A stretch of DNA of 64,000 nt from NCBI RefSeq assembly GCF_051020955.1, contig NC_135014.1, positions 1,992,501 to 2,056,500 of the forward strand, read 5' to 3'. Numbering within the stretch: the first letter of the stretch is position 1; each line of letters opens with the position of its first letter. Shown here piece after piece: positions 22,167 through 33,274 of the stretch. The position numbers were made by a program, and so were the translations under genes. A model generated the notes under the pieces. The model saw only the letters and a program-made list of their open reading frames with translations, ran no database searches and had not been told where the DNA came from. Source of the DNA: Megalopta genalis (taxonomy: Eukaryota > Arthropoda > Insecta > Hymenoptera > Halictidae).

Positions 22167-23187
22167 TTACAAGGATATTACTTTCATGGCGTCTTCGAGA
22201 AAGAACGCGCTTTAGACAAAAAAAAAGAGAATTAAAGGACATGCTTTTGCACGTTCTTAGCAAAGGCAGAAACAAGTGGAAGCAAAGATGAAAGAAAGAA
22301 CGCGAAGAGTAAAATAACTAGTATAAAATCCAATAGGATAATAGTGATCGAAATTCATGGCTGCTCGGTTCGAAACGAATTCGCCAGGGTTTCGAAGATC
22401 GAGCAACTTTGCACCGGCGTGGCGACGGGCTGTTCCTCGTTTTCGGGGCGGTTACACGGTTAAGGGAGCCATCCGAGCTCAGTTTGCGTAGACTCACGCA
22501 GGAGCGGGGACGCAAAGTCGACTTCTTCCCCGCTTCCTTCCGCCTGGCCCGTATTTAGTCTCTCCCGCGAGACGACGAAATTTCCCCGTGTAAGTAATAT
22601 GAGTGGCCCGTATTGCGCCGCCGTCGAAAAGACCCTCGCCGAATCGCAATATTCGAGAGAATGTTGTCTTAATAATGTCTTCCAGCGCGCTGGCAAAGTG
22701 AAATTACATATGTCTGGCGCCGCGGAATGGCTGCAGCGAAACCAGACGACCGGCTTCCCGCGTCCCCCGCGCCTCGTCTCGCACGGCGAGAACGAAAACG
22801 CCTGTTTTCGTGGACATCGTCGCGACCAATTGTCGAAACTGTCTGCTATAGCCTCGTTGAATCCGTGTAAATAAACTTAAACGAGTAGACCGCGGATCTT
22901 CAGGCAAAATCAAAATTGTCCGAGGCATATAACTCGCGCGAAAATGTTTCTTCTCTTCTTTTTGTAATCGTAACAAGTTGAAAACGATGCGATAATATCC
23001 TTGAAATCTCCTTTATATTCTTTATATTTTTGTCAGAAATGCGTAAAATCCGCAGTCTGTTAATAAGCGATCCTAGCATAATATACATATATTATTTATA
23101 TATATATATATATAAATACAATAATAAATAAAATAATATAAATATAATATATATAATATATAATAAAATAATAAATATAATAATAAT
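22167..23187. other. No gene seen: unique, AT-rich at the right
   Basis: Unique sequence with overlapping short frames on both strands. From 23085 to 23187 it is TATATA/AATAAT low complexity, possibly the remains of an element whose right end is the palindrome at 23188. Confidence 0.45.
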
Positions 23188-23249
23188 AAATACAATAATT
23201 TTAGGACCACCTGTATATATATACAGGTGGTCCTAAAATTATTGTATTT
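23188..23249. repeat. 62-bp perfect palindrome at a head-to-head element junction
   Basis: The arm at 23188-23217 is the exact reverse complement of 23220-23249, around a central TA. Each arm ends in the terminal motif ACAGGTGGTCC. It looks like two element ends meeting over a TA target. Confidence 0.92.
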
Positions 23250-23590
23250 ACGGGAACTGAGGGGTCCATGAGATCATTTGAAGCAACTTTGTCCTCAGCG
23301 AAAATGCGATCCGCAGCTTCGTTTACGAGTTATTAACGAACAAACAGGGACCAATGAGAGGCGGGATCGGCTGGCGCGTGGCGGCCGAGCCAATGAACGG
23401 GACCAGGCTCCACACGCCCGTTGGCTCGGCCGCCGCGCGCCAGTCCAGCTCGCTTCTCATTGGTCCCTGTTTGTTCGTTAATAACTCGTTAACGATGCCT
23501 CGGAGGACATTTTCGTAAAGGAGAAAGTTACTTCGAATGATCTCAGGAACCCCACAGTTCCCGGAAATACCATCATTTTGGGATACGTTC
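23224..23590. mobile_element. P-family palindromic MITE, copy 4 (CAGGTGGTCC ends)
   Basis: The left end CAGGTGGTCCTAAAATTATT leads into the shared P core (CATTTGAAGCAACTTTG, GAGTTATTAACGAACAAAC, GACCAATGAGAGG, then the inverse). The right terminus has degraded (CATCATTTTGGGATA), so the end point is approximate. Confidence 0.8.
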
Positions 23591-23599
23591 AATTTCATA

Positions 23600-24355
23600 T
23601 GTGTCAAATAAAAACCATGCAAACATCCAATGGAAATACCGTAGATTGGAACAAACATTTTGCAGTTAAAATAGTCTCGAGTGCAAACGGTTGACCCTTT
23701 CGAGTCCCTCGATCCGTTGCTCTTCCAAGCTCGCAAGACCGCCGAGGGAAATTCATAGTTACTCGTTACACCGACTAATTTGACACGCGTGCGACGATTA
23801 AGGCGAAACGTCCAATCGTTCCGAGCAACGGAAATCAAAATTTCGCGAACGTAACGTCCGCAATTAAAGCGAGCCGCGCCGCTTTTAATCTGTTTCGCTT
23901 CTATCTTTCAGCTGTTATCAACGTCTGGTGTTTCGCGCGCAGTCGAAAGAGCCATCGCGCGTTTCGAATTTCAGCCGCCGCGGGAATTCCCCGAGAGCAC
24001 GCCCCTCGAAATCCCATAATTCTGCTTCGAGAGCGCAATGCCACGGGCCGGGAACGACAGCCAAAATTTCCGGCCGCGACACGTCTTTCGGCACGAATCA
24101 CCGGCACCGGGCTCTCATTAAGCCCCGTCCACCGGCGGCCCCGCGAACCGCGTCATCGGGTTAACTTTGCTAATAGGCGGCGCGATGACGCGCGAACGCC
24201 GAGCGGAATTTCAAGAAACTTTGATACCGTCGAGCTGTCCGGTTCACAGCTTTCGAAAAATCGCTGCTCGCTCGGAACTGCTCGGAGTACGGTTTTATTT
24301 CGAAAACAGGCATGCCGGGCTTCGTTTAGAAAATGCCTTACGTAACTGAAGATAG
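23600..24355. other. No gene seen: unique block
   Basis: GTTGACCCTTTCGAGTCC at 23690 is a TTAACCCTTT-like relic. The rest is GC-rich unique sequence. Confidence 0.4.
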
Positions 24356-24359
24356 CTTC

Positions 24360-25505
24360 TGGTTGAAAAATGGTACAACTTTCGTTTCAGAAATAATCTA
24401 ATTTTCGTTTAAAAAATACTCCGATTTTCGTTTGAAACATACTTAATTTTCGTCCAAAAAATACTCCAGCTTTCGTCTGAAAAATACTCCAACTTCCGTT
24501 TAAAAAACTACTATAACTTTCAATAAAAAAAATACTCCAATTTCCGTCTGAAAAATACTCCAACTTTCGTTCATAAAATACTCAAATTTCTATTTAAAAA
24601 ATACTCCAACTTCCGTTTGAAAAATACTCCAACTTTCGATCAGGAAATACTGAAACTTTCATTTAAAAAATACTCCAACTTTCGTCTGAAAAATACTCCA
24701 ACTTCCGTTTAAAAAACTACTACAACTTTCAATAAAAAAAATACTCCAATTTCCGTCTGAAAAATACTCCAACTTTCGTTCATAAAATACTCAAATTTCT
24801 ATTTAAAAAATACTCCAACTTCCGTTTGAAAAATACTGCAACTTTCGATCAGAAAATACTGAAACTTTCATTTAAAAAATACTCCAACTTTCGTCTGAAA
24901 AATACTCCAACTTCCGTTTAAAAAACTACTACAACTTTCAATTAAAAAATACTCCACTTTCCGTCTGAAAAATACTCCAACTTTCATTCATAAAAAATTC
25001 AAATTTCTATTCAAAAAATACTCCAACTTCCATTTGAAAAATACTGCAACTTTCGATCAGAAAATACTGAAACTTTCATTTAAAAAATACTCCAACTTTC
25101 GTTTGAAAAATACTCCAACTTCCGTTTATAAAACTACTACAACTTTCAAAAAAAAAATACTCCAATTTCCGTCTGAAAAATACTCCAACTTTCGTTCATA
25201 AAATACTCAAATTTCTATTTAAAAAATACTCCAACTTCCGTTTAAAAAACTATTACAATTTCCTTCTGGAGAATACTCCACCTTCCGTTTAAAAAACCAC
25301 TACAACTTTCGATCAGAAACTACTACAATTTCCGTTTAAAAAATACTCCAACTTTCGTTCAGAAAATACTCAAATTTCTGTTTAAAAGATACTCCAACTT
25401 CCGTTTAAAAAATATTCCAACTTTCGTCTAAAAAATACTCCAACTTCCGTTCAAAAAATGCTCCAACCTTCGTTCAAAAAATACTCCAACTTTCGTTAAA
25501 AAATC
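24360..25505. repeat. 21-bp minisatellite with 209-bp higher-order unit
   Basis: About 54 copies of AAAATACTCCAACTTTCGTT-like units. A distinctive CTACTACAACTTTC variant recurs at 24512, 24721, 24930 and 25138, so ten 21-bp units form a 209-bp higher-order repeat present about four times. The right part after 25240 lacks this order. Confidence 0.94.
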
Positions 25506-25845
25506 ATCAACTGCGAGATGCCTTGCGCTTCGGTTTCGCAAAAAAATTAGCTATCATATCGCGTCCTTTGTTCTTCGTAAATACTTCTCCAGTGACACAG
25601 CATCTCTGCGGGAAAAAAAGACTGTGCCAGAGAGCGCGAACGTGTTAATTTATGATGCGACGTGTAGTCACGCTAGGATCATTATAGGGCGTGAATGATA
25701 TCATCGTGAGCAAGCTGTATCAACTCCATACATTCCTGCAACACAGTTCTAGCAGTTTTTGATCGGTGAATGAAAAGGAACGTTTAATTGAGAAATAATA
25801 ATATTCTCGTGAATGATATCTTTAATCCTGTGGCACAGAAACTGG
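25506..25845. other. No gene seen: unique spacer between two arrays
   Basis: Unique sequence. Minus-strand frames of the next array run into it. Confidence 0.5.
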
Positions 25846-27715
25846 GGCGGGCACAGAAATCCGGGACAGGCACATAAATTCGGGGTGGACACAGTAATTT
25901 GTAAGGGGCACAGTAATTTGGGATGGGCACAGAAATTTGGATCGACACAGAAATTCGGGACAGGCACAGAAACTGGGACGGGCATAGAAACTGGGACGGG
26001 CACAGAAATTTGGACGGACACAGAAATTCGGGACGAGCACAGAAATTGGGACGGGAATAGAAATTTGGACGGGCACAGAAATTGGGATAGGCAGAGAAGC
26101 TGGGACGGGCACAGAAATTCGGGACGAGCACAGAAATTGGGACGGGAATAGAAATTTGGACGGGCACAGAAATTGGGATAGGCATAGAAGCTGGGACGGG
26201 CACAGAAATTTGGATGGGCACAGAAACTGGGACGGGCATAGAAATTCAGAATGGGCATAGAAACTGGGACGGGCACAGAAATTTGAACGGGCACAGAAAC
26301 TGGGACGGGCACAGAAATTCGGGACGAGCACAGAAATTGGGACGGGAATAGAAATTTGGACGGGCACAGAAATTGGGATAGGCATAGAAGCTGGGACGGG
26401 CACAGAAATTTGGATCGGCACAGAAACTGGGACGGGCATAGAAATTCAGAATGGGCATAGAAACTGGGACGGGCACAGAAATTTGAACGGGCACAGAAAT
26501 TGGGACGGACACAGAAATTCGGGACGAGCACAGAAATTGGGACGGGAATAGAAATTTGGACGGGCACAGAAATTGGGATAGGCATAGATGCTGGGACGGG
26601 CACAGAAACTGGGACGGGCACAGAAATTTGGATGGGCACAGAAACTGGGACGGGCATAGAAATTCAGAATGGGCATAGAAACTGGGACGGGCACAGAAAT
26701 TTGAACGGGCACAGAAACTGGGACGGGCACAGAAATTCGGGACGAGCACAGAAATTGGGACGGGAATAGAAATTTGGACGGGCACAGAAATTGGGATAGG
26801 CATAGAAGCTGGGACGGGCACAGAAATTTGGATCGGCACAGAAACTGGGACGGGCATAGAAATTCAGAATGGGCATAGAAACTGGGACGGGCACAGAAAT
26901 TTGAACGGGCACAGAAATTGGGACGGACACAGAAATTCGGGACGAGCACAGAAATTGGGACGGGAATAGAAATTTGGACGGGCACAGAAATTGGGATAGG
27001 CATAGATGCTGGGACGGGCACAGAAACTGGGACGGGCACAGAAATTTGGATGGGCACAGAAACTGGGACGGGCACAGAAATTCGAGACGGGCACAGAAAT
27101 TCGAGACGGACACAGAAATTCGGGACGAGCACAGAAATTGGGACGAGAATAGAAATTTTGACTTGCACAGAAATTGGGATAGGCAGAGAAGCTGGGACAG
27201 GCACAAAAATTCGGGACGAGCACAGAAATTGGGATGGGAATAGAAATTTGGACGGGCATAGAAGCTGGGACGGGCACAGAAATTTGGACGGGCACAGAAA
27301 CTGGGACGGGCACAGAAATTGGGACGGGAATAGAAATTTGGACTTGCACAGAAATTGGGATAGGCAGAGAAGCTGGGACGGGCACAGAAATTCGGGACGA
27401 GCACAGAAATTGGGACGGGAATAGAAATTTGGACGGGCATAGAAGCTGGGACGGGCACAGAAATTTGAACGGGCACAGAAACTGGGACGGGCACAGATAC
27501 CGGGACGGACACAGAAATTTGGATGGGCACAAAAATTCGGGATCGACACAGAAATTCGGGACAGGTACAGAAATTTGGAATGGGCACAAAAATTCGGGGT
27601 GGGCACAGAATCTGGGACGGACACAGAAATTCGGAATGGGCACAGAAATTCGGGGTGAGCACAGAAATTCGGGACAGGCACAGAAACTGGGACGGGCACA
27701 GAAATTCGACACAGT
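25846..27715. repeat. 18-bp minisatellite (GGGACGGGCACAGAAATT)
   Basis: About 100 units of 18-19 bp. A variant CAGAATGGGCATAG recurs at 26247, 26447, 26665 and 26865, and 26444-26861 is duplicated exactly 418 bp downstream. Because 18 is a multiple of 3 and the unit has no stop, both strands are open for hundreds of codons (up to 529 on minus, repeating six residues). Multiple frames are open at once, which argues against coding. Confidence 0.96.
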
Positions 27716-28081
27716 CGCAGAATTTGGGCATCCAGAACATCTGCCCTAAATCTCGCGATCGCGGCGATAAGTCCATCGTCCGCGGCCACGGAAGTAGTCG
27801 GCCTCGGCTCAAGGAGGCCCGCATTAAGCACAGATAAGAGCAATAGGACCTGGACACGGTCGCCCCCGCTGCAGGAAATATCGCCGAGCAGCATTCTTCC
27901 GTCGAGATAAAAGACTTGCTGCGGCGCGCCGGGAACATCGCCGCGTCCCCGGGACAGTTTAGATCGCAGATAACCGCGGGGACAGTGGACGCGATCAACG
28001 TGAAATCGGCGGATCTGCGCCCTAAACACCGGCATTAAGACCGCTATCGGTTAACAGATGACTTGCCGCGCAAGTCGGGGA
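27716..28081. other. No gene seen: unique flank, GC-rich
   Basis: Unique GC-rich sequence. Minus-strand frames entering the 18-bp array start here, but the non-repeat part (about 110 codons) shows no recognisable domain. Confidence 0.45.
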
Positions 28082-28100
28082 GGGGGGGGGGGGGGGGGGG
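28082..28100 (+). repeat. G19 homopolymer
   Basis: Nineteen consecutive G residues, preceded by a further short G run, so a potential quadruplex. Length may be affected by sequencing error. Confidence 0.9.
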
Positions 28101-28610
28101 ATCGATGTCGCCCATCGTTCGCGAACAGTTTCGTTGTTCGCGGATCGTTTCTTTCGTCGCGATAACCGGGCCCCGTCGGCCATTCAAACCCGAGCCCTCC
28201 TCGGGGAGGAAAAAAAAGCTCTGGCTCTCTCGGGAACCGGCCGATTAGCCGGCGTAGAATCGCGCGAGCCTGCTTGCCCCTTTCTTTTCGCCAATGTTCG
28301 CATCGGCCGGATGCGTTCGACGCGGCGCGGAATTACTGAAAAAGAATCATTCTCTTGCTCACGGAAAACTCTCGACGACATGTCTCGGCTTCTTCGTTGA
28401 AGGTTTTGAGAATCGAGAATCGGAACGAGCGAACCGTTCTTGGATCTTTAATGCGAAAGCTGTTAGGTCGAGTCATAAATAACTTCCCGGGCGGCTGGCT
28501 AGAATCTGTTGTTCGCGACTATTCGCTACGAGTCATCGGGATAAACCGGCTTTTTTTGGTTTTGGTTTCGCTAGATAGAAAATGGTTGAAAGTAAATGGA
28601 ATAGAAGAAA
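28101..28610. other. No gene seen: unique block
   Basis: GC-rich sequence grading into balanced composition, with overlapping frames on both strands. Nothing is recognised. Confidence 0.45.
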
Positions 28611-28846
28611 GAAAATGTAAATGTCTGATTGAAAGACGGAAGTTCTTTGTGGTAATTGTTATCGAAATTTTACCAAATTTATTAATACCAAATTATTATG
28701 TTTGTAATATAAATGTATATAATATAATGTTAATATATATATAATATAATATAATATAATATATAATTTAATATATATATATATATAATTTCGATAACAA
28801 TTACCACAAAAAATTTCCGTCTTTCAATCAGACATTTATATTTTCT
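28611..28846. repeat. Foldback with 60-bp arms around an AT loop
   Basis: The arm containing TGTCTGATTGAAAGACGG and GGTAATTGTTATCGAAATT (28612-28670) is repeated inverted at about 28788-28846 with few mismatches. The 115-bp loop is TATAATATA low complexity. Confidence 0.9.
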
Positions 28847-28873
28847 ATCTATTTATATTTCTATCTCTCCTCA

Positions 28874-29072
28874 AGATATATATATATATATATATATAAA
28901 ATAATATAATATAATATAATATAATATAATATAATATAATATAATATAATATAATATAATATGATATAATATAATATAATATAATATAATATAATATACT
29001 ATAATATAATATAATATAATATAATATAATATAATATAATATAATATAATATAATATAATATAATATAATTT
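28874..29072. repeat. (TA)n followed by (ATAAT)n
   Basis: A TA run to about 28897 is followed by about 34 ATAAT pentamers with rare interruptions (ATGAT, ATACT). Confidence 0.97.
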
Positions 29073-29097
29073 TGTAATATAATATTATAATTAATAC

Positions 29098-29175
29098 AAA
29101 AATTATGATACTTCCGGGAAACGAGGGATTCCTGAGATTATTCGAAGTAACCCTTTCCTCGGCGAAAACACAAAA
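29098..29175 (+). mobile_element. P-family fragment (left arm only)
   Basis: GGGATTCCTGAGATTATTCG, AAGTAACCCTTTCCTC and GGCGAAAAC match the left-arm core of the P family. No right arm or ends are present. Confidence 0.7.
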
Positions 29176-29860
29176 TTCAACGCACAAATCATATTCTTCC
29201 CCGTCGATTTCGTCGAGCGAAGCAGCACAATTACGATAAATAAAATATTTTATTTCCGTATTTTATTCCCGGCGCTTCTTAGAAAAGAAAAAAATAACAG
29301 CGAGCTTAACTATGGTCTATATAAGAGGATAAATGGATCGCGAGAGGTCCGCGGGACGAGCAAATTTGCAGACAAAAATATCAAATGCTCCCTGTAATGC
29401 GGCCGCGGATTCGACGATTCTCTTGTTTCCGGGCGATCGCGTTTCACAGGGAGGCTTATGAAATGTTCGTGGCATCGGTGGTGGGGCCAAAGGGGAGGGA
29501 GGAGATCGTCTAACAAACAGCCGATCGACTGGCCTTTAATTCCCTCCTTGGCTGGCTCTATAAACTCTTTTTCCCGGAGACAAATCGGCCTTCCCTTGAT
29601 CGGTAGTCGGGGATGAATGCGGATCGAGGGATCTGCCGGGCCGGGGTCGTCTGGTTAATGGAAAGTAAGATGGTACGAGCGCGTTCGAAGGTCTTCCCGA
29701 AATCTTGGTCTCTTTAATCGTGGCTTCTCCTCGTCTTTCTTCCCCCTGTCTCTTCCGGTTCGCTCAATCGCCACCTCGACACCGCCCCATCCTCCAGACC
29801 AGCTATTTCAATTCTCTTCGTTTTGCTTTTATTCTTGCTCGCCTGCCTCACCCCCTCCCT
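29176..29860. other. No gene seen: unique block
   Basis: Balanced unique sequence. An open frame from 29705 continues into the CT array as Ser/Leu. Confidence 0.45.
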
Positions 29861-29861
29861 C

Positions 29862-30720
29862 TTTCTCTCTCTCCCGCTCTCGCTCTCTTTCGCACTCTTT
29901 TCGTGGCCTTTCACTCTCTCGCTCTCACTATTTCTCGTTCTCTTTTTATTTCGCTCTTTTTCCGTGGCCTCTCTCTCTCTCCCTCTCTCTCTTCAAAATC
30001 TCTCTCTTCAAGATCTCTCTCTCTCTCTCTTCAAGATCTCTCTCTTCAAGATCTCTCTCTCTCTCTCTCTCTCTCTCTTCAAGATCTCTCTCTCCCTCTT
30101 CAAGATCTCTCTCTCTCTCTCTCTCTCTCCCACTCTCTCTTCAAGATCTCTCTCTCTCTCCCTCTCTCTCTTCAAGATATATATATCTCTCTCTCTTCAA
30201 GATCTCTCTCTCTCTCTCCCACTCTCTCTTCAAGATCTCTCTCTCTCTCCCTCTCTCTCTTCAAGATATATCTCTCTCTCTCTCTTCAAGATATCTCTCT
30301 CTCTCTCTCTTCAAGATATCTCTCTCTCTCTCTCTCTCTCTTCAAGATCTCTCTCTCCCTCTTCAAGATCTCTCTCTCTCTCTCTCTCTCTCTCCCACTC
30401 TCTCTTCAAGATCTCTCTTCCTCTCTCTTCAAGATCTCTCTCTCTCTCTCTCTCTCTCTCTGTTCAAAATCTCTCCCTTCAAGGTCTCTCTCTCTCTTCA
30501 AGGTCTCTCTCTCTCCTCAAGGTCTCTCTCTCTTTCTCGCTCTTTTTCCGTGGCCTTCCGCCCTCTCGCTCTCTCTATTTCACGCTCTCATTCCCTCTCG
30601 CTCTCTTTCCGTGGCCTTCCGCGCTCTCGCTCTCCCTACTTCTCCATTCTCTTTCTCTCTCGCTCTCTTTCGGTGGCCCTTCTCCTTCTCTCTCATTCCG
30701 CCGCCCTTTCTCTCGTTTTC
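29862..30720 (+). repeat. (CT)n array with TTCAAGATCTCTC modules
   Basis: CT repeats are punctuated by about 25 TTCAAGATCT or TTCAAGATATCT modules and flanked by TTTCCGTGGCCTT modules (29909, 29960, 30544, 30606, 30668). Open frames of 343-345 codons are Ser/Leu artefacts. Confidence 0.96.
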
Positions 30721-31318
30721 CACTAAATCACCGGCAGCTTGATATCCACCCGGCAGCCGATATCCGTCCAAGATACCAGCCGGTTAGCTTCGGCCTCGCC
30801 GGGCCCTCCACCTACGACGCCGAATGCTTAACACTTTCCTCCATTCCGCCTTGAATCTTCTCGGTGATTCGATACTTCGATTAGCGGGATTGAGATTGTT
30901 GCCAGACGGTGGTTCCTGATTCCTTCTTAGCGGCTCTCTTCGAACGCTCGCAGCTGTTATTCCGTGGCCCGTGTTTTCCATCCCGGTCGAATTCCCGCCG
31001 ACACCGCGTCCTCCGCTATCTATCCGTCAGGATCGTCAGGATCTAACTTTTGCGCAGCTTCTTCCGATAAGTGCTTCTTCTTAGCCGCGACGCGCCCGCG
31101 GCGTATGCTTCGTTAAAGCCGCGCAGTTTATAATCGGATGCATTTAAAAGCTTTCGAAATAGCTTCTTCCATCGATCTTCCCTTCGCCTCGAGTCCGACT
31201 AATCGTATTTTATTCGTAATCCCGGGATCCTTAAAGTTCGCCCGGCTTTGCCTCGCGTCGATGATTACGGCGGTTCCAGTGGAACACGTTTCGCCGGCGA
31301 AATGAAAAATATGTGGAA
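30721..31318. other. No gene seen: unique GC-rich block
   Basis: Nothing is recognised on either strand. Confidence 0.45.
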
Positions 31319-31320
31319 TA

Positions 31321-31540
31321 CAGTGATGTCTCTCTTATTGGCACTCAGATTGTCCACGGAAATGGACAATTTTGGGAGTGGTGATACGATTATTCGTGCT
31401 TCGCGGCTTGTTTTTACAGCTGCGCTGATTGCCAACAATTATGAAAAACGAGGTGCAATATTCGAACAATCGTATATCTCCTCTTCCCAAATTGTCCATT
31501 TTTCTGCACAATCTGAGCGTCAGTTAGGGAGACATTACTG
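31321..31540. mobile_element. C-family palindromic MITE, copy 1
   Basis: The ends CAGTGATGTCTCTCTTATTG and inverse are flanked by TA (31319-31320, 31541-31542). Paired ATTGTCCAC...GGACAATTT blocks occur in each arm, and the centre has CTTGTTTTTAC and its inverse. It folds into one hairpin and has no coding capacity. Confidence 0.9.
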
Positions 31541-31609
31541 TAGTATGTACTTGCAAATGTTACGATAACATTTGTTAAAAAGGATATTAATATCCTTTTT
31601 TTAATAATC

Positions 31610-31612
31610 AGG

Positions 31613-31650
<38 letters not shown>

Positions 31651-31740
31651 TTTTATTTAATAATAATAATAATAATAATAATTTTATTTAATAATAATAA
31701 TAATAATTTTTTTTATTTAATAATAATAATTTTTTAATAA
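31610..31740 (+). repeat. (AAT)n microsatellite
   Basis: Four blocks of AAT triplets separated by TTTTTATTT. Confidence 0.95.
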
Positions 31741-32072
31741 TCGGGATAAACGTTTCATTGTTACTTTTGTAAGCTTATTTAAAACGTAGCTGTTCTTTTT
31801 TTTGTGTTTCGTAAATTTAACCTTGATAGAAGTTCGATCGTCGAACGCATAGCGAACGGAAATATAGTGAATTCTCGGAAATTTAACCTCGACTTGTGCA
31901 CATAAAATGGACAATCCGGGAATGAAGGATATAATTATTCGTTCCAAATTGTCCATTTTGTGATTTCCTGAGCGCGGAGCCCTTCGAAACCTGCACCGGT
32001 GCAGTTTTCATCGAATCAATATTCTGCGATCTTCGGTGCTGTTCGCATCGTCAACAAGCTCCGAAATAATTA
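31741..32072. other. C-family core fragment in otherwise unique sequence
   Basis: AAAATGGACAATCCGGGA near 31905 and the inverse CAAATTGTCCATTTT near 31947 form a 60-bp palindrome resembling the C core without its ends. Confidence 0.5.
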
Positions 32073-32076
32073 TTAA

Positions 32077-32203
32077 CCCTTTGCACTCGAGTGCGGACTC
32101 GGAGAGGCGACGCTAAAAATTGCTACACTATTTTCAAAAGAATCTTCACGTTATTAAATTTGTCTGTATTCGATAAATGGTCAAATAATAGAATAATAAA
32201 GGG
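32077..32203 (-). mobile_element. A-family element, short copy (chain member 1)
   Basis: TTAA at 32073-32076 and 32204-32207. It reads inverted: CCCTTTGCACTCGAGTGCGG, then the right-part modules GGCGACGCTAAAAATTG. Internally deleted to 127 bp. Its right TTAA is also the left TTAA of the next element. Confidence 0.82.
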
Positions 32204-32207
32204 TTAA

Positions 32208-32654
32208 CCCTTTGCACTCGAGTGCGGACTCTGAGGCGACGCTAAAAATTGGTATACTATTTTTCAAAATCATTTTAAAAGCATCAGACTCGTTTATATT
32301 TAAAAAAAAACTATTAAAATTGCATTGTAATGGCTCTCTGATTGACGCTAAGATTGTCCACAAAAATGGACAATTCGAGAAGAGGAGATACGATTGATTT
32401 GAATCTTGCGCCTCGTTTTTATGATTACCGTTTCTCAACAACTATAAAAAGAAGGCGCAAGACTCGAATAATCGTGTCTCCTTTTCCGAAATTGTCCATT
32501 TTTGTGGACAATCTGAGCGTCAATTAGAGAGAAATTACTGCACTTGCCAATAGGCTCAATTTCATATGCACAAATCGCAATAAATTATACAAAATAAAAA
32601 TACTATAGATCAGAAATCATGTTTCGGATTTCGAATTCAAATGCCTTCAAAGGA
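32208..32654 (-). mobile_element. A-family element hosting a C MITE (chain member 2)
   Basis: Inverted A copy with TTAA at 32204-32207 and 32655-32658, interrupted by C copy 2 at 32325-32540. Its far end is GCCTTCAAAGGA, a divergent A terminus. A near-identical inverted counterpart of its right part lies at 41344-41457. Confidence 0.82.
32325..32540. mobile_element. C-family palindromic MITE, copy 2
   Basis: The degraded left end GTAATGGCTCTCTGATTGAC and right end GAGAGAAATTACTG enclose paired GGACAATT/AATTGTCC blocks. It is inserted in an A element and matches 41458-41673 in inverted orientation. Confidence 0.85.
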
Positions 32655-32658
32655 TTAA

Positions 32659-33083
32659 CCCTTTGCACTCGAAGCCATTTTAACTGTAAATCTAAAATAA
32701 TCTCTCCGACTTACGGTACAGTAATGTCTCTCTAATTGACGCTCAGATTGTCCACACAAATGGACAATTTGGGAAGAGGAGACATGATTATCCGAGCCTT
32801 GTGGCTCGTTTTTATAATTGTTGACAGTTTATAACCATAAAAACGAGCCGCAAGTTTCGACTAATCGTGTCTCCTCTTCTCAAATTGTCCACTTTTGAGG
32901 ACAATCTGACCGTCAATTAGAGAGACATTAATGTATTTCCATTTTGCAGGAGAAATTGCATTTTATGCATACGAAATTGAGTCTCACGATTCAAATTTAA
33001 ACTTCCATGATATAAAAATGATCTTAGAAACGTGATATAACAATTTTAATGGTGCCTCAGGGTCGCCATTCGACTGCAAAGGG
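32659..33083 (+). mobile_element. A-family element hosting a C MITE (chain member 3)
   Basis: TTAA at 32655-32658 and 33084-33087, ends CCCTTTGCACTCGAAGCC and CGACTGCAAAGGG. C copy 3 is inserted at the TA of ACTTACGG-TA-TTTCTATTTT, creating a TA duplication. Without it the element would be about 208 bp. Confidence 0.9.
32719..32933. mobile_element. C-family palindromic MITE, copy 3
   Basis: 215 bp, CAGTAATGTCTCTCTAATTG to the inverse, TA at 32717-32718 and 32934-32935. The surrounding A sequence shows the empty site clearly, which proves the TA target for this family. Confidence 0.93.
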
Positions 33084-33274
33084 TTAACCCTTTGCACTCG
33101 AAGCCATTTTAACCGTAAATATAAAATCATTTTTCTAACTTACAGTATTTCTATTTCATACGACAAAATGCATTTTATGCATGTATGAAATTGACTCTTG
33201 GGACTCGCACAACAGTTACACACTTAATAATTTTTTAAATCTGTACTTTGTTAATATCAAAATTATCTTGAAAG

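Noticed and set aside
26446..28035. 529-codon minus-strand open frame as a repetitive protein gene
   Set aside because: It is produced by an 18-bp stop-free unit. Other frames on both strands are equally open, and the non-repeat part shows no domain.
29705..30854. Open frames of about 345 codons in the CT array
   Set aside because: Composition is Ser/Leu from CT dinucleotides in two frames at once, with no recognisable sequence outside the repeat.
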